64,000 bases of DNA, from assembly GCA_036245805.1 (NCBI GenBank), contig BTRK01000006.1:36026901-36090900 (forward strand). The letters are read 5' to 3'. The notes under the pieces were generated by a model that had not been told where the DNA came from, searched no databases, and saw only the letters and a list, made by a program, of their open reading frames with translations. The DNA is from Pristionchus mayeri (Eukaryota > Nematoda > Chromadorea > Rhabditida > Neodiplogasteridae). The position numbers were made by a program, and so were the translations under genes. Positions 9,850-22,174 of the stretch are shown here, one piece after another. The number at the start of each line of letters is the position of its first letter. The stretch's first letter is position 1.

Positions 9850-12290
9850 CTACCTCTTGTTAGTGTAGCTGTTCTCGTTGTTCCATCTTCCCGTTCCATT
9901 GTCTTTCTTCTCCAGCTTCTCAGTCTTCCTTCGAGGGGCAGGCTGCTCCTCATCACTCCCCCAGTCAACCTGCCGATTCTAAGTTAGCTTATAACTCATA
10001 ACAATAATCTAAACACCGATAGCAAGAGTTATTCGACAAAAATATTCGGGAACAATGCGATTCAAAAATTTGTTTTTGGTGCACTTTTGGTTCATTTTGG
10101 GAGACATTTCATATGTAATAGATCACATTTTCCCTTCATTTTCACTTTTAACTCCTCGAGATCTAAGAGCAGCTAAAGTAAGAAAAATATATAACGATCT
10201 GACCTTCTGCGTGGCTGGCCTGGCCTGGTATGCCTGCTCAGCGGTTTCCGCACGGGCCTCATTCTTATTCGTGTTGATGTGCTCCTTATTCCATCCTTTG
10301 TTCCTCTCCTTGCACTTCTTCTCTTCTCCCTCCTCCTTCTTCTTATCCCCACCATAGTTCGCCACAATATCCACTTTGAATTCTGCATTCCCCTCCTTTG
10401 GGTAAAATCCACCCGAGCCATTATCGAAAGGTGGTCTCTGATTCAGAAACTTGTACCAGAATTGATCGACTTCCTCGGTAGTTACGAAAAGCTTGGGCTC
10501 CTTGGGCTCTTCCTTCTTGGGGATAACAACAGGCTCGTCCTTGGGCTTATATCCCTTCAGAGGCTTATACTCCTTACCTCGTCTTCTTTCTCTCTCTGCT
10601 TCATATGCTTCGATATCCCAGAGGTACTTGAAACTGTGAGGAGGAGGTTCATCCCGCACTGGATTCAATTTCGGAGTCTGACTCTCGCAGGTTCGTCCGA
10701 ATCCCTCTGAAGTCTTTGATGGAGTCAGCGACCTGCCGATTCCTCCATGGTGAAGAGTGGAATGATGACTGTCGAATCCGCCCTGTTTCGATGAAAGAGA
10801 TGCCTCAACGGTATCACGCCCGAAACCAGCAGCCTTGAGCGATGCAACAGTATCTCTTCCGAAGCTCTCTCCTCTAGGACTTCTCTTGCCCGATCCCACG
10901 ATGTCTTGACCGAATCCGCTATCTCGCGAAAGTCGAGCAGTCTCCTTCTGCTTTCCTCTCCAAGGACCACTTTTCCCTCTCATCTGAACCTCGGTTCTTC
11001 CGAATCCTCCTCGACTCTTTTCTTCAAAGGGTTGGATCGGCGTGGCCTTAGCGGAGGAAAGGTGTTGTCGGGGTCCATTCACACGTGGTGGTGAGATATT
11101 CCATGGTCCATCGTCCGCAGTTCTCCTTCTCCCAAATCCCTCCATAAACGTAAGCTTGTGACCAGTGCTGGGGGCAATCTCGGCCTCAACTTCCTCAGTC
11201 TTTCCGAAGCCGGGCGATCCGCGGTGTAAGGAAGAAGGGGAATAGAATCTATTGAGTGGATAGTGCCTCGGAGGTTTATAGTCTCGAGTTATTCTGTCGT
11301 GGATTGGACGATGAAAAGAATCCTCGGATCTGGAATGAACAGAGGCTTAAATTCTTCGTTTAAGCTAGTAATCAAAGGGATTTCTTGAGTAAAGTAGACT
11401 AATACATTCCTAGAATCGATTTCACGTAACTTCTGTTTGCCTTATGATTCTTAATTCTTGCTAGAGTGAGGTGATTCAAAATTGTAGATTGATGACGCAG
11501 CAACAACTGCTACAATTGTGCAGAGAGCACTTGGTTTTACATTGGCAACGTGCGTCAGAGTTGATATAACAAGAATGGATATACTGAGCCTAACAAATTC
11601 TTTACCTACACTTATAATGATGTTATTCTTCCACCCTTCTACAGTTCCCAATTACCAGCAGGCCTTCACATTTCAACACGCATTAAGCGAATTTTCATGA
11701 GTTTTGCAACCTTCAGAGACAACTGCGGAAAATTAGAAAAGGATCTCTCCGAAATTTATGACTAACTCGTCGAAAATTTTCCGCGAATTTAAAAATAAAG
11801 AAAAAAAGTACCGTTGTATTCGTCCTCTGTCATCCTCGTCGTCGCTGTATCCTTCGTAGACCGTAGTTCTCGATGAATACCCCACTGTTCCCACTCCCTG
11901 GTCACTATCCATACTCCCTGCTCTGCTGTTTCCTCGCTGTCTGGAAAGGATATAATTAGCGTTGGAAATGCAATGCATCAATTTGCAGTACTCGTCGTCA
12001 ATATTTCTTCTGTTGAACTATTATCATCTCCATCAATCTCCAGTATTCATTTCCATTGGTCGAGCAATATATATTTCAGTATATTACGATGATACATTTT
12101 CACTTGTAGAGAAGAACGCACCCTCCACTCCCGTCCATATCCTCTCTTCTTCTCGGATTGTCTGGAAGACTCTCAAGTCTTCGATATCCCTGAGAATGCG
12201 GCAGCTCTTGCGTTCTTCCGCTCCAGATGGCCGCTGCTGAGGAGGGATATGGCTTATGCCACGTCGCCATCGATCCTCGCCATCGAGGCA
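9850..12290 (-). CDS. orphan protein with repeated GFGR motifs
   Basis: Exons, reading leftwards: 12292-12122, 11940-11812, 11329-10204 and 9969-9850; all joins keep frame with GT-AG sites and the last ends NSYTNKR-stop. The large exon carries about eight GFGR-type motifs (EGFGRRRT, GGFGRTEV, SGFGQDIV, ESFGRDTV, AGFGRDTV, GGIGRSLT, EGFGRTCE, PGFGKTEE) roughly 15-35 residues apart in a Ser/Arg-rich, probably disordered region. Then come an aromatic/charged block (FKYLWDIEAYEAERERRRGK), a Lys/Glu linker and a compact block TTEEVDQFWYKFLNQRPPF. I recognise no domain. The ATG at 12290 is the first in the exon, but that exon opens with GA after an acceptor. A possible first exon at 15658-15617 (MYTIKEEEQEQYQ) would join in phase across a 3.3-kb intron, so the true start may be there. 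Confidence 0.7.
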
Positions 12291-13747
12291 TTCCTGCAAA
12301 TGGTAGTAGAATTTCAAAATGTGAAAAAATGTAATGCAAAAAGGGAGAAAGGGAGTAGTTACGGTAATCAGATATCAGCACAATAAACAAAAAAGATATA
12401 CCTAAGAATCCTATTTCTAGAGATGAGAAATGATGTGTCTTGCTTCCATTCAGAAGCTATATTGAAAAATATCGCAAGGCTATAAGCCGTAGTACAGCTT
12501 TGCGAGATTCATACATGGGGATGAGGCGCATTCCCCTCAATGATGAGAGGGTAGGGAGGAATTCAGTGGAACGAGGTTATTGGCACTGGCCTCGCTACTG
12601 TGTTTGAAACTCAAGAATTCGAAGATACTATTGTCTTCTGTGAAATGCATGGAGGGCAATATACTCGGAAATGGAGGAAGAAGCTAAGGACAATGCGGAA
12701 TGACTCTAATGCAACGTCTTTGTCGTTGGTGAGAAACCAATAGAAACTGAAGAAAGAGCTCGCAAATGGAGGTAATGGAAGAGCATGAGACAGATACGAA
12801 AAAAACTCGTCCCTTTTGACGTGCCCTTTTTCGGAAAGGTAGCAGATTGCAAAAGGAGAGAGCTGTGTGAGAACGATTTTAAGGTCAGTTCGAGAATGTA
12901 GGGAATTGAGTGGAGGAGAAAGGAAGGAATGCTGAGGATGAGCTGGATGAGAGTAATAGAGTTTCATCTGTAAATCAATAAGGATGAGGAATGGAGAGAA
13001 GCAGAGCACTCAGTGAGATTGAAAGGAATCTGGAAACATCAGAGAGGGAATCAGGGGATAACAATTCTACTACCATACTTATGATTCATGCATGAGATGG
13101 TTTCAGTTTCCCGTGTGTTCTTACTAAGTGGGTGGGGATTTTATGGAACCTCTACAGCTCGGAATAACCACCAAAGAATGGGCATTTTCAACTTTGATGA
13201 AGTGAATCTGCTGAAAAAACTCACGCGACTTAAGCGAGTATTGCAGACAAAATAGGAAAACATAATTAAACGATGGAAATAGAAAAGGAAAGAACAACTC
13301 GGCATTCTACAGCCGAAACATAGGGTACAGAATTGCGAAGAGAGGGGAAAAGAACGGAGAAGAGGGCTCTCTCTCGCTTTTCCTCGTTCTTTTCTGACTC
13401 TGACTCAAGGAGACTGCGCTATCCGAATAAGAGGAATCCGCTTGTCAACCTCACCCAGGCAGTGCATGGTGGTCCTCTCTCTCGGCAATCTACATTAAGC
13501 AAGGGAGCAAAGGTGTAGGAGTCACTCGAGAGAAGGAAGACTCGCTACTCGGCCATCTCTAGTACAATCAATGACTTGAGGCTTGCGATGAAACGGAGAA
13601 GATGACGTAGAAGAGTTGTGAGGGATGAGGATAGGGAGGGAAGGAGAAAGGGGAGGGGAATGGAGAGAATGAGTGAACGGAAGTAGAAGAGAATGATGGC
13701 ATAGGCAAGGAAGCGGTGAGCTGTGACTGATTCTTCTCCGAATAGGA

Positions 13748-15951
13748 CTCACAGGGAAATAAGTCTACCATATTAGACTTATGTGTAGACTTTACAACTC
13801 CTCTGGTGTGGCTTCATACTCAAAGTCTAATTCACTGATTTCAAAGTCTAATAATTAGACTTTGAAATTTTCACAGAGTAGCCTTGGAAAACTACAGTAA
13901 CCAGTTCAAACAGAGCGCATGGTGGAGCAGATTATTCTTCATAGACTTTTGCTAGTTGTTGTATTAGGTTGTAACATAAGTTTTGTCGCATTTCGGAGGT
14001 TCACAATATTTCCATGAAGGATACTTCTCAAACATTATCAATGCCTGACCTCCTAGTATATGTTTGGGGTGTTCATGCACATTCAAACCATAGGGTAGAG
14101 CTGAACTGCGCACGCTGGCTATGCGAAAAATATTAATATGAACTGATTTAAATTTGGTGCAGATTTTATTAATTCGTTTGATCGGGTGCTAGTTCGCAGA
14201 GATGAATAATGAACCAAACTTCTACAGCATGGTGATATACCCCGTCAATGCTCTTTCAAAATATACACCAGATATGGTGCTATGTTGAGCGGAACCAAAG
14301 ATATACTTCACTGAGTGTAAGGTTAGCCGCTGATTCGTAGCCAACTTGACCAACTCTTCTGAATCCAGAATTGCAACAACAGTGACTAACATAAGTGCGT
14401 TCAATTACCACTCATGGAGGAATAATTTATCATTAAACAAGTGAGAGAAAGAACACTCCACTTGTGGGAAATTTGAATTTTTATTAATTCAATTCGCGCA
14501 CAATTTTACCAAAATTTGCAAGTTTAGGTGTTTCGAATTAAAGATTGTCATTCAAAAGCTATTTATTTCCAAACTTATCCCAAGTAGATACTAGTAAGGG
14601 AAGGGTTTATGGTTCGGATGGACACAACAAATCAGATATTGAACATGTGTGCGAGGTAGGAATATGAACAAAGTGCCGATTTCAGTAGTTTAATTTACAT
14701 ACCATCGTTCTGAATGGAGCCACTTATCTCAACAGAACCCAATCTACCCCAAACTTTGTCTGCACACTGACCACTTTGGGTGAACTATATTCCACCACTA
14801 TTTGGATCTGGATATCTACTGAGAAGAAAATTCGGCTTGCGAAAGTTTTCGCGACCGTCACCAACCATCCACATTATACAAACTCGTCTACATTTCTAGA
14901 ACGATTTTCGTTTGTCATTATCCGTGAGTGGTTCAAAATTATGCACATATGTAGTACTTTACGCAAATCACACAAAATCGGCATAATTTATCCTTTTCAA
15001 GAAGAGCTGATGCGTGAAAATGATTTCTAATCCTTATCTCAGTACAACTTTGTCTGACTAATGTGCCTCCTCAACTGCCTTGACAGGACTGAAGTAAAGC
15101 GCGTAAGAAAGAGTACGAAGGCCCTCACTGATGATGAATAACGAAATTGAGATTAAATTAATTCGAAGAATTTCTGAGGTTAAAATGCATAAGAGATTGG
15201 ACGCGACAAAACTTATGTTACAACCTGATAGTAATGAGCCAGATTGCGTACAAAGTATTTTTATCAGATCAGATAATGTACTGAGAACAACGATTGGCGA
15301 TTTATAATAGCATTATTCATAAATAATCAAAGGGTAAACTGGAGCGAACTAGACAATCAAAGTCCGATTCTTGTTGAATAGTTCTTCTTGAAATTTGAGC
15401 GATTTATTTGGACAGATTACAAACGCAGAGTGGTAACTTGATAATAGAATAACCACACAACGAATCTTAAAAATGAATTTGGACTGAGTAAACAAAAGCA
15501 AACCTTTTGGCGAGTGTAGTTCAGTATTTAATTATCATTACTTGAAAGAAAACTATGAATCGTCCCGAGCGACCTGGAATCTTCGCACAAGCAAACCTGA
15601 ATAGCCGAAAAGTACTTATCTGATATTGTTCCTGCTCCTCCTCCTTGATTGTGTACATAGATTGGATAGAGTGGTAACAGATGAATTAAAGTAACCTGAT
15701 GTTAGAATACATGATAATGCAAAAACAAAGAAGCAACAAAACAGTAAATAACTCAGAAGAAACAACGTAGAGTATTGATCAAATGAATTTCGAATATGGG
15801 CAGCGTACTGTAGACGCGCAAGTGAATCGAAAACTGATTGGATCTCGACTTGGAAAGTCTAATATCGTAACTTCGAAAGTCTAATATTCAGACTTTCGAA
15901 GCCTAGCGAGATTAGACTTTTAAAGTCGTAGACTTATTACCCTGTGAGGAA
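13748..15951. mobile_element. TIR element with AAAGTCTAAT subterminal repeats
   Basis: CTCACAGGGAAATAAGTCTA at the left (about 13748) recurs in inverted form as TAGACTTATTACCCTGTGAG at the right (about 15951), one base different. Both ends carry several copies of AAAGTCTAAT/ATTAGACTTT. A second, mariner-like element (13963-15232) sits inside it. No intact transposase is visible. It may lie in the first intron of the GFGR-repeat gene. Confidence 0.68.
13963..15232. mobile_element. mariner-like element nested inside the 13.7-15.9 kb element
   Basis: AGGTTGTAACATAAGTTTTG (continuing TCGC) at about 13966 is repeated as its reverse complement ending at about 15229, with TA next to both ends. The length (about 1.27 kb) and the AGGTTG terminus fit a mariner. 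ORFs are short and broken, so it is either a dead copy or a non-autonomous derivative. Confidence 0.68.
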
Positions 15952-16944
15952 GAAATGCGTGAGCGTAGGGAGAAAATGGTAGTATTTCAACGCAGGAAAT
16001 GGTTAAGAAATGCCGAATAACGTTGACAAATCGAAATGTCAGCGCCTCAATTCACTTCTCGCGGAGCCAAAGAGAACGCGAAATGTAGGGAATAAATAGA
16101 TTGCAGGAATAGAGTGAAGAGAGGAGGCTCTAGTCAGTAGAACGCTCCAGATGTGTTGAGATCTTAGCACAGCTAACTGTGTAAGATGACAAATGTTACT
16201 GAAATTGGTAAGCCTTAGAAACAGAAATGAGTATCCAGAAAATGAGTAACATGCATTTTTATTACACTCCCTCCCGCCTCCACCTTTGCCCTATCACAAT
16301 TCATAGTCAAAAGTAAAACGATTCAACCTATTATGCATCATAACATATGATTACTCCTTCGTTGTTACTCCTTGGAAACTAAAGGTATAAAGACTCATAC
16401 ACACGCTATCGGACAGCGAAATGAGAGGACCTTCCGGCAAACGTCTCTCACCGAAACAGAAGATAAATTTTTGTCGTTTTTTTTGTTTTTTGCAACACAT
16501 CTTGGGTTTCAATTGTTACAATCGTTTTCCATTTCCTGAAGCTCTTTAAATTTTTCACGTACGAAGACCTATTTGTTTGCAAGAATCGAATGAATCGAGT
16601 ACAGCTCGTTGATAAGGAGTCATGAGAAGATAAGAAGAGGGGGAGAAACAGGGAGGAAAGGCACTAGCTTCACCCTCGCTTTCTCCTTCTTCCCATTGAG
16701 ACTTCCCTCCAACAATGGACGATCGGGAGGGATTGATCAACACCGAAGGGTACGTTGTTTTTATATTTTCATCTCCACTTTTCCAGGGGATCCAATATCG
16801 ATGAGAATATGCACAACTGATTTTGAAACATTTCACATTTGAATTTCAGAATTTATGCCTGCCACTTAGGTTGTCTGATCATGCCTTCCCAGTGTATGGT
16901 ACAGAGAATCGAGTGAGGTCGATTGCAGGGGTCTTTCGAAGAAG
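15952..16944. other. intergenic, upstream of gamma-glutamyltranspeptidase
   Basis: Promoter/5' region of the GGT gene. It ends with a good 3' splice site (CGATTGCAG, ending 16928) 16 nt before the ATG, probably a spliced-leader or 5'-UTR intron acceptor. No other gene is visible. Confidence 0.45.
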
Positions 16945-19900
16945 ATGGCATTGAAGCAGACGACGTTCGTCCTCTCCATCGCCCTCGCCATCATCTTCTT
17001 CTTCGTCGCAATGATCATGACTGCATTGTACATGGGAGCCCCCTCCGTCGAGGTTCAGAATCCTCATCATATCTCTTTATATTCATGATGTTGGATATTA
17101 GAGTGTGCATGAGACGTGCTGATGTGCCCCAACTAGAAAAGATCGTTCAATTCTCAACCTTTCGCCCCCAATCGCAGACTCAACTCGAGCCCAATTATAT
17201 CTGCACCCGAGAGAACTTGCAAGCACTGGCGCACTCATCATCTGCCATGAATAGACTGAAAATAGCACTGGCAATGGCGCTACCCTTCCTGTCGAGGTCC
17301 AACACGCTCGTAAGCATGTTGGATCTCGATTTGAAAATTCAAAAATATGAATTCGAATTGAGCAAAATTATATATATATTTTTAATTTCCATATTAAATA
17401 TTTAAATATGATTGTTTATCATTATTTGCAGAAGCAGTATTGGCCTCCGCTGCAGGACGGTCTGCATGGGAAGTACTCCTCCGTCTCCGTGGCTGCAGAT
17501 CACGTGCTGTGCTCTGAGATTGGAAGGCGAGCTGCTAATCCTTCTTCTCTTCCCTCTCTCTCCTCTCTCCCTCTTATCATTGCCTAATCAGGGACGAGCA
17601 GAAACTATTCAGGGACATTTTGATCAAGGGAGGAAATGCAGTGGACGCGGCGATTGCGGGCATCGTCTGCCTGGGGATAATGAACCCCATGAGTAGCGGG
17701 ATCGGAGGAGGACACTTCATGACCATCTACAACAAGTATTCAACTGTTTATGATCCATAGATCTCTGATATTGGAAATGAAGACAAATGCCAATTATATA
17801 TTTGAACATCAAGTATCGGAAGTTAAGATAAACTGAGCTTTGAGAAATAGAATGGAATCGGTGAATAGTTGAGTATTCGTGAATATTCGCAGGACCACCG
17901 GTTCCTGCTCCACAGTCGACGCGCGCGAAACTGCTCCCGCCGCCGCCGAGGAGCACATGTTCAAGAGTAACGTCAATGGGTCCAAGATCGGTGCGTGCTT
18001 AACATTCTTCGACGATGTCGTCGAACATTTCAAGAAGATCTGACTCTGGAGTGACCTCTTTCAGGATGGAAGGCGATGGGCGTCCCGGGCGAGCTGCACG
18101 GACTGTACACGGAGTATAAGCGATTCGGAGGGGGCGTGGCCTGGAAGGAACTTCTGCAGCCATCGATCGACCTGCTCGAGAACGGCGTCCCCGTATCCAT
18201 GGGCATGGCAGTGTGTCTGAGGGTCAGCGAAGCTCTATTCAAAAACTATTATCAATCCACTATATATAATTTCTTAAATTTTGTAGGACGAGGCTGCCAA
18301 CATCAAGGCTGATCGTGGACTGGCAAAGGAATTTGTCGATCCGAAGACTGGCGAGGTTTACAAGTACGGAGATGTGATGAGATCGAGGAAGAATTACAAG
18401 TGAGTGGAGAATCTATCCGATTTTATTCTGCAAATGCTGGAAAATGGACAATAGAAAGTACGAGCAGGAACCTGCTGAAGAGTCTGGCGGAGTCAGCTGA
18501 TCCCATCGAGACATTCTACAAGGGATGGGTGGCGAAGCAGCTGGCATTCGAACTGAAGGAATCCAAGGGTGACGTCCGTTATCAGATTCCGAAGAATATC
18601 ATACACTTTCAGAAGCGATATTGACGCAGGAGGACATCGCCAACTACAAGTCGATAGTTCGCGATCAATCCGAGGTGATCTACGCCGATCTTCCCAACAA
18701 TCTGAGAATGTGCGGCCCTCCTCCCCCATCCTCCTCTGCAGTCACTCAGAGCATCATCAAGACGCTATCTGGATACCAGTTCGACCAGGTTCGATCAACC
18801 GCTTATTCTATTCTCATACAATTGTCATTCTCACAAGTTGTTATGTATCAATAAGATAATCATTGACATTGTTGCAGACGTCTAGCTACCAGATCGTCGA
18901 TGGTCTACACAAGTACCTCGAGGCTTCAAAGTTCGCATACGCTCATCGATCGGAGATGGGAGACATGGCATTCGTCAATGGAAGTCTCGCACTCGCTCAG
19001 TTAGTCTATAGCATGCCGCAATAACAATTTCGAAAATATCATGAAAATGAATGGGTAAAATACGATTTCCAAACTATAACCTTAGCTCAGGCGTCTGCCG
19101 AAAAATATAGGAGCCTTTTGCAGGAACATCACCACGGATGAGTACATTCAGTCGGTGCGCAATCGTATCACAGACAAGGCGCAGCCTACGGCGAACTACG
19201 GAGGGAAGTTCGCCTTTCAACTGGACAAGGGAACGACGAACATCGCAGTCATCGACAAAGAGGGAAACTCGGTCGTCGCCACGACCACTGTTAATCTATT
19301 GTGAGTTGGATTCTAGAGATTAAACACAATAAGCCTAACTGAATGATCAAAGTGCATTCCTTTCAGCTTTGGAGCCCGAGTCGCATCCGAGTCTACTGGG
19401 CTGATCTGGAACTCGCAAATGGACGATTTCTCGAATCCTGATGCTCCCAATTTCTATGGATACCCTCCCAGCCCTGCGAACTACATCAAACCGGGCAAGA
19501 GGCCGATGTCCTCCATCAGTCCTATTGTTGTGTTCAACAAGACGGACAAAGTGGTGCGATTACTTGTCTTTTTCGGATCTGAAGGTGCAATCACAGGTCC
19601 AATTGGCAGTGGGAGGAGCCGGAGGATCGACGATTATCTCTGGCGTTGCGACTATTGCCATGAGGACACTCTTCCTGGGATGGAATATCAAGGAGGTACT
19701 GCTTTTTTAGGCAAACTTTGAGAATAGTGAACTCCTTTTCACTAAAATTTGCGTCATCTTCAACGAAGATGTGTTGACTTGTCAAAATACTTTTTCCATT
19801 CAGGCAATGGACCGTCCTCGTCTGCACGATCAGCTGATGCCCAACGTGACTCAATTCGAGCGAGATTTCCCCGAGGTCCTCCATTATCCTTTCTTCCTCA

Positions 19901-20263
19901 AACTTCGAGAGTGCTGCTGTCTCTATTTTCCATCCGTTTCCTGCACAACTCTGCGATTTTCGTCTCTAATCGCCGCCCTATGATTACCCGCTCGCATTTC
20001 GCTCGCTTTTTCGCATGACCTACGCCGGAAAAAAGGAGAAAGAGAGTGGCAACAGAAGAGATCTTTTTCGTTCCTTAGTGCAGGACGAGGAAGTGCAATG
20101 GAATTCCTTGTAGGAATACGTCCAACTGCTGGCCAATCGAGGGCACGTCATGGAGAAGACTCCCGTAGTGACACAGGCAACGGCCATCTTGCGAAAGGGC
20201 AACTGGCTAACCGCCAATTCCGATTATCGAAAGGGATACGAGTCACAGCCAGCCGGATACTGA
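16945..20263 (+). CDS. gamma-glutamyltranspeptidase (GGT family)
   Basis: Type II membrane ectoenzyme that moves or hydrolyses the gamma-glutamyl group of glutathione. Exon 1 encodes a short cytosolic end and a signal anchor ([20 protein letters not shown]). Later exons give [35 protein letters not shown] and [13 protein letters not shown], the GGT large-subunit core, then [20 protein letters not shown]. Autocleavage would occur before the first Thr of [18 protein letters not shown]. The small subunit has [20 protein letters not shown], the [12 protein letters not shown] substrate loop and [13 protein letters not shown]. It ends QPAGY-stop. The catalytic Thr, the Ser-Ser pair and the Gly-rich loop are all present, so it should be active. 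About 14 small exons. The intron 17527-17591 appears to use a GC donor. Family certain; exact paralogue not. Confidence 0.93.
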
Positions 20264-20827
20264 GAAAAGAACGAAATCATTGCGAAAGCGGTCATCTAAT
20301 AACACACATCTTGCTGTATAAACGATGTCTTGCTGTGTGCTGTGTACTGGGAGGGGCAAGCGAGGGCTACTCCGACTCTTGCCTCCATTGAGGTGTACCC
20401 CCCGCTTCCTGCCTTTTCATTCCCTGAGACGAGAATCGCTGCCCCTCCTCTGCATATACTGCAGATACACAAATAGTCCCCGGCCATCGTGTCTCCTGGT
20501 TCTCGTTCATCCCATCGTCCGCTTCCTCTACAACCATATCATCGACGTGCATAATGGTATCCTGGTTCCACTCTTATGGCGTTCTCAGTTGATTGTCGTT
20601 TATTGACTCGCTCTGCGTCTCTCTTTTCCCCAATAGGAAGCTCGCTGTCATCGAAGACGAAGAAGGATGTCGAGGATTCCAAAAGGCGGGGCTCAGACCC
20701 CAGTACTAAAGGAGAAAAGAGAGACCAAATCCCCTTCTTTCTCGTGGAATCTATTCCGCTCCAATCGGCCCCACTCCTCCTCTCCCTCTTCATTGCTACT
20801 TGCATCTAACTTCAGGATCTTCACATA
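20264..20827. other. intergenic between GGT and KCTD genes
   Basis: 565-bp spacer in the same orientation. It ends with a 3' splice site (CTAACTTCAG, ending 20815) 12 nt before the KCTD start. The spacing is long for a classic nematode operon. Confidence 0.4.
20806..20815 (+). promoter_or_regulatory. candidate trans-splice acceptor of KCTD gene
   Basis: CTAACTTCAG with a pyrimidine-rich run upstream and the ATG 12 nt downstream. No upstream coding exon fits, so a spliced-leader acceptor or a 5'-UTR intron end is likely. Confidence 0.5.
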
Positions 20828-22060
20828 ATGGCTCGTTCTCGGCACGCCGACGACATCCTCAACATCAACGTCGGCGGCAAGAAGTATACGGTAAGAATCT
20901 ACTTCCTTGATCGCTATAGTTGAGCTATTTCTTGGAAGCATTTTTGGATAATAACCAGCTCTCCAACGCTTCTTCAATTGTTTTTCTGCGGGTGAATTTG
21001 CTCAATAGGCGACAAAGATTGAGCCACTCAGTTCTTATCCAAGCACGATGAATTACGCATAGAGAGTGTGAAGTTTGGTACGGTGCAGGCATTATTGAGC
21101 GACCGATGTTGGTTAATGATGCGGGCTCCGGGAAAGGAAAGGTATGTTGAGGTTCGTCGCACGGACATGCTAGCAGATCCTCGTTCGAAACTCGCCGAGT
21201 GGTTTAAGCCGGGAACGCTCAAACCAATAGCAACGGACAAGGTCAATCTTCATCCATTCTCACTTCTCTTCTTTCTTTTCGCCCTTCCGGAAGTCATCTG
21301 AAGTGACTAAAGAGCACCTGAGAACCCTTTGCCTTTCAGGGTGGAAACTATTACCTGGACAGAGATGCAAAGACGTTCCGTCACATTCTCGCCTATCTGA
21401 GGCTTAAGAAGGAGAAATTCGTCCCCTCTCTCGCACTTCCCTCCAAACCGGACGATTTGGCCAAGTATGTGTCGATAGTAGTAAATATTGGAAGGATACA
21501 TACTCGGAAAAGATCCAAAATTTCCGGGAGAATATCCGATTATGCATTAGAGATCAATGGCCAGTGGCAAGTGGATTCGACTCTCGAATTCAGGGGAGAA
21601 TGAAGGCTGACGATTTTCTCGTTCAGATTGGTAGGAGAGTGCGAGGCACTGAATCTTTCCGAGCTCAAGGACCTCGCACTAGATCTTCTCCAGGTAAAAT
21701 TTAATTCAGCCCTGATGTTTCAAGTTGGTTCTTTTCAGAAATATCAGCGAACAGAGGAGCAACATTTCGTCACTTCCTACGTGCAAGTCGCATTGAGAGA
21801 TTTCGAGAGCTGGCAATTCGAGAAGGAACAGGCGAGTCTTGCTTATTTGTTGCTGACTATGATACGGCATTTTATGCTAATTTCTGGCCGGCATTAACTG
21901 AGAATTTATAATGGTGAAACTGTTTGCTGAGTTCGCTGTTTTAAACATTCTACTTAGAAACAATGAACACTTGCAGAATTCGATGGCGCTCAAGAAGAAA
22001 CCCTCCGCAGATGAGGAGTACCAGCCCAATTCGGCGTACGACGAATGGGACAATCTGTAG
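20828..22060 (+). CDS. BTB/POZ KCTD-type protein
   Basis: Exon 1 (20828-20890) ends in DDILNINVGGKKYT, the start of a potassium-channel-tetramerisation BTB fold. Exon 21152-21241 gives VRRTDMLADPRSKLAEWF and the next NYYLDRDAKTFRHILAYLR, the hallmark 'DRDG..F..IL.YLR' of KCTD proteins. The rest (CEALNLSELKDLALDLLQKY, then VQVALRDFESWQFEKEQ) is a helical C-terminus ending DEWDNL-stop. KCTD proteins are soluble and commonly act as cullin-3 adaptors or Gbeta regulators; which one cannot be told here. To keep the BTB alignment, exon 2 must start after TTGAG (21151). A stronger upstream TGCAG (21088) is also in frame and would add 21 residues. AATAAA lies at 22156. The gene is convergent with the minus-strand gene ending at 22175. 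Confidence 0.88.
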
Positions 22061-22155
22061 TCTCATTTCCGGCCGCTACGCTTATGTCACATCTCGATAA
22101 TTCATCGTCACTGTTCATTGAGTAAACACACGCGTAGAGTGAGAATTCGTAACCG

Positions 22156-22161
22156 AATAAA
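22156..22161 (+). terminator. poly(A) signal AATAAA of KCTD gene
   Basis: AATAAA about 95 nt past the stop codon. Processing here would make the 3' UTR approach or overlap the convergent gene ending at 22175. Confidence 0.6.
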
Positions 22162-22174
22162 GATATGTGCTCGT

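Noticed and set aside
17100..17405. ORF between the first two GGT exons as coding exon
   Set aside because: Not similar to any part of GGT; the joined frame makes sense without it, so it is intron.
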